From contig DEUB01000054.1 in assembly GCA_002362385.1 (NCBI GenBank), forward strand, positions 1 to 25,350: 25,350 nucleotides of DNA, read 5' to 3'. Each line of letters opens with the position of its first letter. Position 1 is the first letter of the stretch. A program made the translations under genes and the position numbers. The stretch is from Lachnospiraceae bacterium UBA3273 (GTDB taxonomy: Bacteria; Bacillota; Clostridia; Lachnospirales; Lachnospiraceae). Below, piece by piece: positions 1 through 9,300 of the stretch. The notes beneath the pieces were generated by a model. That model did no database searches. It was not told where the DNA came from and saw only the letters and a program-made list of their open reading frames with translations.

Positions 1-511
1 TGTGGGGCACAGTCCGAAGGGGTCTGTCAGGCTCACGGGATTTCCCTGTACATAACAATAGCGGTTCAGGCTCTGGCTGTTCCCTATATTACCGCTCAAG
101 ATATCACGGTTGATAAAACGCTTGATATCCTGGTCATAATATCTGGCCCTCATATAATACAGGCCGTTTCCGCCTGTGGATACGCCATACTGCCCGTTAT
201 AAAGATATTCCAGTCCCAGGGCATCCGCTACTTCCGCTGCCGTACATCCTTTCGCTGTCTCAGCCGTCAGAAGGCTTACGTCCCCAGCATTCCTGATATC
301 ATAAAGTTCCCCGTAGGTGCCGTAGACAATGCGGAATACGACTTCCCCATCCCTGTCCGTTACCGCTGCAGCAGAACCCAGATGATTATAATGATATATA
401 TACTCTTCCCCGCCATCTCTCCTTTCACTGATCAGGCCTGCGCCGTAGGTGTAGGTTGTCCGTCCTCTTTCCTCACTGTAAACGCCAAATACATTCTTTT
501 CATAAGAAGTC
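1..511 (-). pseudogene. Orphan Rhs core fragment, 5'-truncated and running off the window
   Basis: This is a second copy of the end of the Rhs core. It is open in the same frame as the main rhs gene, from TSYEKNVFGVYSEERGR to SLTDPFGLCPT at the window edge. It aligns without gaps to 3338-3848 with 31 mismatches by my count (about 94% identity), and most are silent or conservative. The segment has no signal peptide, YD repeats or convincing start. The first in-frame candidate is a TTG at 513-511 with no good ribosome site, and homology stops abruptly at 511. In known Rhs loci such orphan core tips carry an alternative toxin cassette, which here would lie beyond position 1. I see no stop in the frame, so it may be a silent reservoir rather than a decayed gene. 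Confidence 0.85.
1..511. repeat. Direct repeat copy 1 (partner 3338-3848)
   Basis: Ungapped 511-bp direct repeat at a constant offset of 3,337 bp. Mismatches cluster at about 245-290 and 425-470. The stretches 1-65 and 291-383 are identical in the two copies and would serve as recombination tracts. Confidence 0.9.
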
Positions 512-517
512 AAAATG

Positions 518-938
518 TTAAGTTATTTTACTCAGTTCTAAAGAACCAATAACAAATACTCTATCTCCTATTATGTAGTTTACTGCATTTTCAAACTCTA
601 TTAAAATAATATCATCTGATAAAGATAAAAATGCATATAGAAAATACTCGTCAATAATTTGGTCCACTTTTATAATTGCCTCGATATGCGAAAATTTATA
701 TATATCTTGATAATGGAGCAATATCCTCGTCTACTTTTTGACTAAAAGTTACCTGTTCAATTGATATATTACCTTCTAATATATCTCCCCTTTTCTTCTT
801 TCTTGACTCTTTATCATTCTCTAAATATTCATCATACTCAAGAACATACACATTTGATCTTACATTTTTCTCAATCTCTTAAACCATCACAAATCTGTCA
901 TATCCGTTAGAATATATTTCATTAATAGCATATTTTTC
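518..938 (-). pseudogene. Decayed small gene, possibly a lost immunity gene
   Basis: Reading down from the stop of the gene at 942, the same frame continues with KEKYAINEIYSNGYDRFVMV, then a TAA near 882. After this an open segment contains NVYVLEYDEYLENDKESR and EGNISIEQVTFSQKVDED. That frame hits TAA after SRYI, while a neighbouring frame continues from about 721 with LLHYQDIYKFSHIEAI and ends in FVIGSLELSKIT at a TAA (520-518). Joining the pieces gives one acidic, soluble protein of about 130-140 residues broken by one stop and one frameshift. I do not recognise the family. Size, composition and place between an immunity gene and an orphan Rhs tip suggest a former immunity protein. The 67-residue remainder could start at TTG 721, but has no convincing ribosome site. 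Confidence 0.55.
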
Positions 939-941
939 TTT

Positions 942-1295
942 TCAATCGCAATCCTCATATTGACTTAATACATATGCCTTATAATATGCATCCAAATATT
1001 TATCAGGTAATCTCATCCTGCAATAGTCATCAATAATCTGCAAGCTTTCCTTTATTGACTGCTCATCACTATTTAAAGAACATCTCTTCCCCAAAAAATC
1101 TGTAAGAACACCTTTTCCATTTCCTAAAATAATTCCTGCACCAAATCTTCCATACTGATCATCAAGACTACATTCCAGCCAAAAAGAGTCATACAAAATA
1201 CATGCAACTTCTTTCGTCTTGGAATTAAGGTATCGCATATTTACTTTATATCCGAAATGATCTTTTATTATGTTATATAATTTATCTACATTCAT
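942..1295 (-). CDS. Putative immunity protein for the relic CdiA-CT-like toxin
   Basis: A 117-residue soluble protein with no signal peptide or membrane segment. A strong ribosome site (AGGAGG, then about six bases) lies just before ATG 1295. The start overlaps the toxin-relic stop as ATGA, the tight coupling usual for toxin/immunity pairs. Visible features are an alternating beta/alpha core (FWLECSLDDQYGRFGAGIIL, then LTDFLGKRCSLNSDEQS) and a helical tail (LQIIDDYCRMRLPDKYL). I infer that it binds and neutralises the toxin encoded just upstream, whose own 5' part is broken. The intact reading frame and good ribosome site suggest selection to keep the protection after the toxin was displaced. 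The family name is not certain. Confidence 0.7.
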   Translation of the reverse strand: MNVDKLYNIIKDHFGYKVNMRYLNSKTKEVACILYDSFWLECSLDDQYGRFGAGIILGNGKGVLTDFLGKRCSLNSDEQSIKESLQIIDDYCRMRLPDKYLDAYYKAYVLSQYEDCD

Positions 1296-1800
1296 TTTTG
1301 GCCTCCTAAATATTGTGGAATCATTGTCATAGTTTCATCATACCATTTGTAATTATTATCAAGTAAATATCGATATTCTTTTCCCAATGCTCCTTTATCT
1401 ACAGTTGGATCATGTGAGAACTGAAATATCTTTCCTTCATTAATACCATCATCTAAAAAGGATTCATTAAACAATTTAAACATATCATCATCCGTAAAAC
1501 CATATTCATTTTTAATGTCATCCCAATTATCTATACTGAAATATGTATAATCGTTACCTGCTCTTGTTATATAACTTGTAGGTCCACCACCGTCATATTT
1601 TCCAAGCATTACTTTATCAGCATTCGGATTATGAATACTATTTCCATAAATATAATCATAATCAGTATACGAAATAATTTTACTACTAGCCTTATCTAAA
1701 ACTTGATCCCATTTTCCATCAAATCAGACAGATATTTCTTCCCAAACCTCACAGGGACTTCCCATACACTGCTGGCCAGTTCTACCATAAGCTTATCCAT
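1292..1800 (-). pseudogene. Displaced Rhs linker plus CdiA-CT-like toxin, frameshifted
   Basis: From ATG 1800 the frame reads MDKLMVELASSVWEVPVRF, then GKKYLSDLMENGIKF and a TAG at 1698-1696. This matches the linker of the main Rhs protein (LGKKYLPDLMEKGSRF). In a different frame, overlapping from about 1710, an uninterrupted toxin segment begins DGKWDQVLDKASSKIISYTD, continues NPNADKVMLGKYDGG, YTYFSIDNWDDIKNEYGF and FSHDP, and ends YLGGQK. The NP-x-AD-x-VMLGK, YF-x-x-x-x-WD and FSHDP blocks resemble a toxin domain common at the ends of Rhs and CdiA proteins (CdiA C-terminal type, which includes tRNases). Linker and toxin are out of frame, so the relic cannot make a fusion. The internal ATG at 1609 has no ribosome site, so a free toxin is unlikely. 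Confidence 0.75.
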
Positions 1801-1826
1801 TTTCTTATGTTATTATAAAATATATA

Positions 1827-2093
1827 TCAATTAGGAAGCCGCATAATAAAAGCTTTTAGTGCTTTAGTACCATCCGATGTCTTCAACAACTCCATCGCAC
1901 TTTTTCCATTAAATTTATGAAGTGGCTTATGTAACCAGTTATACCCATCCTCACTGCCTAAAATAGTTAATACAGAATTCACGATATCATGCGGAATTCC
2001 TTCGATGCATATATCCAGCTCATCAAAACAATTTGTAAATGCATCCCACTCATCTTCTTTATACTCATTTACAAAGAAGTCAATCATATCCAA
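1827..2093 (-). CDS. Small Xre/MbcA/ParS-type (DUF2384-like) protein, putative immunity or antitoxin
   Basis: An 88-residue acidic protein. Residues about 52-88 (YNWLHKPLHKFNGKSAMELL, then KTSDGTKALKAFIMRLPN) match the toxin-binding domain shared by Xre, MbcA and ParS antitoxins: W-L-x-x-P-x-x-x-x-x-G-[KR]-[ST]-x-x-E-L-L-x-T-x-x-G. The N-terminal part (NEYKEDEWDAFTNCF, LDICIEGIPHDIV) is short and I see no clear helix-turn-helix. The ribosome site GGAG at 2108-2105 is 11 bases from TTG 2093 and 17 from ATG 2087, so the TTG start is preferred. Family members usually pair with RES-domain toxins, and none is present here. The gene follows a toxin tail fragment, so I infer that it was the immunity partner of that lost toxin, or was co-opted. 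Confidence 0.7.
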   Translation of the reverse strand: MDMIDFFVNEYKEDEWDAFTNCFDELDICIEGIPHDIVNSVLTILGSEDGYNWLHKPLHKFNGKSAMELLKTSDGTKALKAFIMRLPN

Positions 2094-2130
2094 AATTATC
2101 TTATCTCCTTCGTTTTAAAAAGAATAATAT

Positions 2131-2232
2131 TTACTCCTCCATCTGCTCTTCCATCCTTGCCCACTGGGCAACAGCGTCATGCATCTGTACTTGTGTAGGT
2201 ATAGAAGAACTACCACTCTTGACAGAGGCTCT
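2131..2232 (-). pseudogene. C-terminal fragment of a lost Rhs toxin
   Basis: A short open stretch reads RASVKSGSSSIPTQVQMHDA, then VAQWARMEEQMEE and a TAA at 2133-2131. A TAA directly precedes it in frame. Neighbouring frames upstream (about 2240-2330) hold other fragments, consistent with decay. The segment lies between the immunity gene of the active toxin and the DUF2384-like gene, where a former toxin C-terminus would be expected. I do not recognise the family, and the whole call is positional. Confidence 0.35.
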
Positions 2233-2309
2233 TTACTTTGATAATTATCCAAGCCAATGCTCAACTTCTAAAAATGAATGCACTTCTCAAAGCCGACTCT
2301 CGCATCTGC

Positions 2310-2630
2310 TTAAAATTCATCAGCCTTACATAGTATAGGGTTTAATATATCTGTAATTGTTGCATAACCCACTATATTACTACCTTCATACATTTCCAAT
2401 TTTTTTCCTATCCACAAACTATGTGGATAGGATTCTGGCGAAATAAAAGTAATTGTCCCCTTAAGTTCTTCGCTAGAAATATCTTGTAGATTATAATAAC
2501 AGTGCATTCCTGTAGTTAAGTAGTTTTCACATATCAAATGAGATGGTCGGTAGCCTTCATAAATATTTTCTTTTCTATATCCTACAAACTCAAATACCGC
2601 TTCCACATCTGGTTTTGGTTGCATCTGCAT
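2310..2630 (-). CDS. Putative immunity protein resembling EF-Tu domain 3
   Basis: A 106-residue protein beginning 11 bases after the rhs stop. Two conserved blocks of EF-Tu domain 3 (C-terminal beta barrel) are visible: residues about 9-35, VEAVFEFVGYRKENIYEGYR then PSHLI, correspond to AEV..LSKEEGGR..PFF.NYRPQFYF. Residues about 84-98, KLEMYEGSNIVGYATITDIL, correspond to RF.IREGGRTVG.GVV..I. The GTPase domain and domain 2 are absent, so it is not a translation factor. The spacing to GGAG in AAAGGAG is 3 bases for ATG 2630 and 9 for ATG 2624, so the true start may be 2624. Position directly behind the toxin, with the same AT-rich composition, makes it the cognate immunity protein by inference. 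Confidence 0.75.
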   Translation of the reverse strand: MQMQPKPDVEAVFEFVGYRKENIYEGYRPSHLICENYLTTGMHCYYNLQDISSEELKGTITFISPESYPHSLWIGKKLEMYEGSNIVGYATITDILNPILCKADEF

Positions 2631-2641
2631 TTACTCCTTTC

Positions 2642-3347
2642 CTAGAAAACATGCTCTATATTTATTATATTTTTATTGAATATATCCAACATTTCTGGTT
2701 CAACTACAGGCGTCCCAGATTTAAATATTGCACTATCCAAATTCATATGATTTAACTGATTATATATCTCTTCTGGAATTGTCACTTTAATAATTGCAGC
2801 CTTATCACTATTAATAGATTGATTTGCAAATTCAAGAGTTTCCTCAAAATTATTTCCAAACTCTTTTGCTTGGAATGACCTTCCATCTTGTCTTGCTCTA
2901 AAACCATTTATAGAAAAAATATCATCATATTCTTCTGGACTAACTGCTCTATATATATCTTTGGTCTTACTACCACCTTCTACCCCAGCTCTCCCCAGCT
3001 TCTTCTCTATCCACCTCCAGACATCATCAACCTTCCCGCCTGCCCAGTCTAAGAACCTGCTCCCCTTCTCCATCAGATCCGGCAAATACTTCTTCCCAAG
3101 CTTTATCAGCGCTTCTCCTGCATTGTCTCCCAGCTTCAGCGTAAGCCGCACAGGCAGCGCCAGGAAATTTCCCATCCCCGGGATCAGGCATATAAGGGTT
3201 ATGGCCGCTTCCGTGTCGCGTCCTTCGAAATGATAGAGCAGGACATTTGCGAAATCGAATCCGTCAAAGAAAATGCCCCCGCAATCCAGTGCCGTATGCA
3301 GCCATTTCAGCGCACGGTTCTTGTAAACCTCCGCCCGTGTGGGGCAC
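2642..3347 (-). other. Variable C-terminal region: pretoxin linker and ADP-ribosyltransferase-like toxin domain
   Basis: Residues 4452-4685 follow the DPFGL motif. Residues about 4455-4577 form a linker with a hydrophobic, glycine-rich stretch (TLICLIPGMGNFLALPVRL), similar in style to pretoxin segments thought to help entry. The toxin domain starts at about I4582 with IYRAVSPEEYDDIFSINGF, then FQAKEFGNNFEETLEFAN, AAIIKVTIP, and ends PEMLDIFNKNIINIEHVF. The YRA..EEYDDI, then K-x-F, then a helix order recalls small ADP-ribosyltransferase-fold toxins, but I cannot confirm the catalytic residues. Base composition turns sharply AT-rich at about 2960, marking an exchanged cassette. Confidence 0.6.
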
Positions 3348-6300
3348 AGTCCGAAGGGGTCTGTCAGGCTCACGGGATTTCCCTGTACATAACAATAGCG
3401 GTTTAAGCTCTGGCTGTTCCCTATATTACCGCTCAAGATATCACGGTTGATAAAACGCTTGATATCCTGGTCATAATATCTGGCCCTCATGTAATACAGG
3501 CCGTTTCCGCCCGTGGATACGCCGTACTGCCCGTTATAAAGATATTCCAGTCCCAGGGCATCCGCTACTTCCGCCGCCGTACAGTCTTCCGCCGTTTCCG
3601 CCGTCAGAAGACTTATGCCTCCGGCATTCCTGATATCATAAAGTTCCCCGTAGGTGCCGTAGACAATGCGGAATACGACTTCCCCATCCCTGTCCGTTAC
3701 CGCTGCAGCAGAACCCAGATGGTTATAATGATATATATACTCTTCCCCGCCATCTCTCCTTTCGCTGATTAAGCCTATGCCATAAGTATAAGTTGTTCTT
3801 CCTCTTTCCTCACTGTAAGCGCCAAATATATTCTTTTCATAAGAAGTCCTTACCAGCACCTGGCTGTATTCCGCTTCCCTGTCCGTAATATATTCTGTCC
3901 TGACGCCTCCCGTGACCTGTGCCGTCCTGATATCCTCTGCATCATATTCATAGACGGTGGTCTTTCCGCCTTCTTCCGCCACTTTTACAAGGCGGTTGCG
4001 GCAGTCATAGGTAAACTCCGCCATGCCGCCGTTCAAGGGTCCTTTGGTCATGTTCCCGCAGGCGTCGTATTCCACGTTCCGGCCGTTATAGGTCACAAGT
4101 CGGTTGTCCGCATCATAGGTCATGGCGATGGAAACGGGCAGTACCGATACGGCTTCCCCTGCTCCTGTGGTTACTGTTTCCCCGCCGGACATAGAACCTT
4201 CCGCACCAGGCATAGAGCCTGCTTCCATCCCGCTGATTTTTACAATATTCCCCCGGCCGTCATATTCATAGGCAAAGTCACTGATGACCTCCCCGGCCTT
4301 CGTCTCATCTTTCAGTGTCTTTAACTGCCCTGCCCCGTCATAGGTCCGCATTTCACGGCCGCCGTCCGCACGCTCCGTCAGGAGCAGCCTGCCGTTTTTA
4401 TCATAAGTATAGCGGGTTATGCCACCCTGTGCATCCGTGACCGCCAGAAGATTTCCCGCCTTATCATAGCTGTAACGCACCTTCTCCCCGCCGGGATAGG
4501 TTATGCTGATCCTGTTGCCCAGCTCGTCATAGCCGTAGGAAACGGTGTTTCCCTTATAGTCGGTTACATCCGTCACACGGTTCAAGCAGTCATAGGTACG
4601 GCTGATGGTCCCCTTTTTGTCCGTGACCGTCAGCACATTTCCGTTTTCATCATAAGCATAACGAACGGTCCCTTCTTTGTCCTTCCGACTGATGATCCTG
4701 CCCGCCGCGTCATAGGTATAAGTTGTTTTCTCCCCTTTCCCGTTCCTGCTTTCCGAAAGAAGTCCTTCTGCATTGTAGGCATAGGTGTTCTTGACCCCGA
4801 TGGCGTTGACGATCTCCGTTACCCGGTTCATGGAATCATAACTGTAGGTACTTATCCCTCCCACAGGGTCGGTAACCGAGGTTACGTTTCCCTTTGCATC
4901 ATAGGTCTGCGCCGTCCTGCCTCCCTCTTCATCCACGCAGGCAAGAAGTCTTCCGTCCGCATCATAGGTATAGCTTTTTTCTGCCTGCAGTCCGCTGTTT
5001 AAACACTCCACGATTTCCGTCATATTCCCTGCGCGGTCATAGCCGCAGGCTGTGATATTTCCAAGGGCGTCCACAGACGAAACCAGTTCTCCCCGGGCAT
5101 CATAGGTGTTGTTTTCCAGCTGATTCCCCTCTGCGTCCGTAAGGGCCGTAAGGTTTCCGAAGCTGTCGTAGGCAGCATGGACTGCATTGCCTTCCCCGTC
5201 AGTAACGGAAATGACCCTCCCGGCTTTATCATAAGTAAAGGAAGTAATATTTTCCCCTCCCGAAGTCTTGACGCTTATTTTTGTCAGGCGGTTTAAGGCG
5301 TCATAAGTCATTGCCGTAACCGTTCCCGCCGCGTCGGTCTGCCTGATGCAGTTGCCGTTGCCGTCATAAGCATAAGCCGTACCGTTCCCTTTAGGGTCCG
5401 TTACTTTTACGCATCTGCCATAGATATCATAGGCATAGCTCGTTTTATTTCCTAAAGGGTCCGTGGAGGAAGTCAGGTTTGAAGCGGCGTCATAGGTATA
5501 AACACAGCTGTTTCCCCTTCCGTCCGTCTCCGTCAGGCAGTTGCCCCTCTTATCATAAGTATATACTATTTCTTCTCCCGTGGGTTGTATTATTTTACGG
5601 ATCCTCCCCTCCCCGTCATATTCGTAGGCTGTCAAAGAGTCTCCCGTCTTTTCCGTTATTTTATTTCCGAGGGAATCATAGGTATATTCCGTGGTCATTC
5701 CCGACGCTGTTACCGCCTTTATCAGGTTGGAAGTTTTGTCATAAACAAAGGTATCCCTGGTTCCGTCCGGATATGTGACGGATGTGGTGTTTCCTTCCCC
5801 GTCATAGGTATAGGCGGTGGTTCCGGCTTCATTTGTCATTTCCGCAACCCTTCCCATTCCGTCATAGACATAGCGGACGGTTCTGGTACTGCCGTCTTCT
5901 CCCCTAACCGTTTCCTCTGTTTTCTGTCCCTTTGCATCATAAGTACAGGCAGTGACCGTCCCGTCAAAGCCTTTCTCCAAAAGTACCTTTCCCGTCTCAT
6001 CATAAACCGTTTCCATTCTGTTTCCCATGGCGTCAGTCTGGAGACACCTGTTGCCCCACTCATCATAGCCGAAGGTCGTCAGGTTTCCGTTATGATCGGT
6101 CATGCCGGTCAGCAGGCCGTCTTCATAGGTCATAGCCACAGTGCCCAGTCCGTCATCCACCTGTCTGACCGCATTGCCGTATTCATCATAAGCATAACGG
6201 GTTACCGCGCCTAAAGGACTTATCTTCCGCAAAAGGGTGCCTGTCTCATCATAGGTAAACCGGGTACCGGTTCCGTCTTCCTCCATAACGGAAGCCACAT

Positions 6301-9300
6301 AGCCCTTTGCATCATAAGAAAGGCTGGTAGTCTCCCCTGCCTTATTGGCATAAGCTATGAGCTTTCCTTCCTCATCATAAGCATAATGGGCAATATTGCC
6401 TTCGTTATCCTTCTCAGTCAGAAGATTTCCCGCATCATCGTAAGTATACTCGGTTACTGATCCCGCCTCGTCGGTTTCCCTGATCTTTTCGCCTTTACTA
6501 TTTGTGGTAACCGACATGGTTTCCCCGTTGTGATTCCGAACATGGACAGTCATTTCTCCATCGGGCGTTTCTTCATAAGAAAGCACGGCTTCCGTCCCGT
6601 TTCCGCCTTCCTTCTGGGTCAGAATGCGCCCCTTATCATCATAGGTATTTTCCACATAAGGAATACCCAATGCATCCGTTCCGTAGATCAAATGATGGCT
6701 TCCGTCATAAACAAACGTCTCCTTCTGTCCGTCCGCATTGGTAAAAGAAACCAGATCTTCCCCGTTATAAGTTATGACCGCTTCCCTACCGCTGTTATCG
6801 GCGATCCTTTCCATAAGCCCGTCTTCATTATAAAAAATATACAGCTGCTTACCCGAAACGTCGTCCTTTAAAATCATCTGTCCTTCTGCGTAACTGATGC
6901 TGATGCTTTTTCCGCCCTGGGATCTGATGCCCGAAAGCCTGCCTTCCCGGTCAAAGAAATAAATATCATTCCCTTTCGAGGTCACTTCATAGCCCTCTTC
7001 GGTCCTGAAAAGGCTCCATCCGTTAAGGGCTTTGGAAGAAGGATAAAATGTATCCTCATATACCGCCTCCTTGTCAATATAGACCGTATCGTTTAATATT
7101 TTTCCGTAAACCACATGTTCCTCCGCTTCCCTGCTGACAAATGTGGCCCATGCATAGGGACCGAAATACAGGTTCATAAAGGAACCGTGGTCTTCAATGT
7201 GCTGTTCATAATCATGGCTCCAGCCGTATCCGCATTCTCCTTTATAGGACGCCATGGTGGAGTTATAATGCATTCCCAGCAAAAGGCTGGTGCTCCCTTC
7301 TACCGAAAAGCCGGAAATATCCTGCAAAAACGCCCCTGTGGTAATATCAATGGGATCTCCGTAAAGGGTTTTTGTCTTCTGGTCCATATACAAAATATAT
7401 TTTTCAACATGGCTTTCAATACTGCTGATGGAAACCCGCACGCCCAGATTTTTCCCGGTAAGTCCCTTAACAAACCCATCCACATAACGGTAGTACTTTT
7501 CCTCATCCCCGCCTGCCCTGACGCAATAAGTGCCGTATAACCGTCCGCCGGGCGGCAGAAGCCCGCATTCCAGCCTCTCGCCGCCGTATAGGACAGGGAC
7601 GCTTTTCTGGTTGATATCCGTAATGTGGTAATCCATTCCTTCATATCTTTCGTACTCAATGATCTCCTTTGTATTCCAATCCTTGACGATCCACTCGAAT
7701 ACGGGCGCTTCCTGCTGGAACTGCCCAAAGGATGTTTTCACATTGTAAAAGGGTTTTCCCGATTTATTAATGACCTCAAACTGAATATAGTAATTCTCCC
7801 CCGGATAAAAGGCATCCTCGGGATGGACAATGATCTCAAGCCCCTCTCCCGTCTGTACGTCGCACTCCAGGGAGGATGTGAATCTGGCGGATACATTTGC
7901 TCCAAAAGGGCTCATGACTCCATGGAAACGTGCCGCCAGCTGATAAGTACCCGATGCGTCTCCACGCACGATCCAGGACGCCCTTTCGCTTTCCTTCCCG
8001 GCAATGCTGTCCATTTTACATACCAGACCTTCCCCCGAATCGGTCCTTGCCAGGGAAAGCCCCGCCGGAAGCTCCAACGCCGCAGACGCATCGTGAATGG
8101 TAAATTCGCCGCCTGCATTATTCATGACGCCCAGGCTAACTTCATACATGTCTTTCATCCAGCTGATACTCTGGGTGGTTTCCAGATAAACCAGGGCCGT
8201 CCCAATTTCTTCTCCCGAACCCACCAATTCCGTTTCTTTAAGCGCTTTTTCGTAGGGAAAAATTCCCGCCTGTATATGCTTAGGACCATCTCCGTAATGC
8301 CCCAGATATTTTACCTTTCCGTCCATAACCGCCGTTGTGGTAATAGGAACCGCATAAGGACTTTCCGCAAACCGCAGCGTGATCTGAAATTCATAGGTAT
8401 GATAGTTGCCCGGATCGGAAAGATCGACGCCCCTTGCAAGCATCTCTCCTATAGACAAGCGTTTGGAGGTCATTGTGCCGGTTACCAGTTCGCCCCTTTC
8501 AAGAGTTATGTTGCAGGGCATTTTTTCATTTGCATACAGCTGAAAGCGGCTTTCTCCCGGAAGATAACCGCACGCAAAGGCGGAGATCTCATAGTATCCC
8601 GCTTCCCCCACAATATTCACGAAGCCTCTGGAATCGCAGTTTAATTTCTTAAAATCGCCGGCCCCGTCCCCGGTCTTTACATAAACGTATGCCCCAGGGA
8701 TCCCCACGCCGCTTCCGTTTGTGACCTGCAGCCTGATCGTACCGTCTTTCGTCTTATTTCCAACGGAAACCGTAGTAGTGGCGGTATCCTTGTTGCCCGC
8801 CGCATCGCTGACCGTCAGGGAAACCGTATAATTTCCCTCCGCCTCATAAACGTGCTCCGGTCTTACGCCTACGGCGGTAGTCCCGTCCCCGAAATTCCAT
8901 TCATAGCGTCCTATCCTGATATTGTCGGTAGACAACACCCCGTCGAAGGTAATGCCCTCTCCTTCCATTGCGTCAACGGTTTCCGGCAGCATGGCCACGG
9001 GAGCTATATCATCTGCAAAGTCTGCATGATCTGCTTCAATATTGGATTCGCTGTAATTTCCATAGATATCGTAAGCGCATATTTTGTAATAATAAACGCT
9101 CTCCGTATCCTCCAATTCGTCCACGAACGAAGTTTCCCCCAATTCCTGTATACAGGTATAATTTTCCTCTCCGTATTTTTTCCGATATATCCGGTAATTT
9201 GAAAAGTCCTCCTCCACATTTTGCGTATAGTTCAGTTCAATGCGGAAGCTGCCGCTTTGGGTTTGCAGAACGGGAGGGGCGGGAGCCGTCAGGTCAAAGG

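Noticed and set aside
1292..1609. A stand-alone 105-residue gene starting at ATG 1609
   Set aside because: The toxin homology extends upstream of that ATG to about 1710, and no ribosome site precedes it, so it is better described as part of a broken Rhs C-terminus.
2039..2338. Plus-strand small open frames between the immunity genes
   Set aside because: They overlap minus-strand genes with better ribosome sites and family matches, and their composition is implausible.
5585..6214. A 209-codon plus-strand open frame across the YD repeats
   Set aside because: It arises from the repeat periodicity of the opposite strand and has no recognisable domain.
3900..6700. Regularly repeated motifs that might suggest a CRISPR array
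   Set aside because: The repeats are diverged YD coding repeats in a continuous open frame, with no constant repeat length or unique spacers.
7625..8644. A 339-codon open frame on the plus strand inside the rhs gene
   Set aside because: It is antisense to continuous, well-supported Rhs coding sequence, has no ribosome site and an improbable Cys/His/Arg-rich composition.
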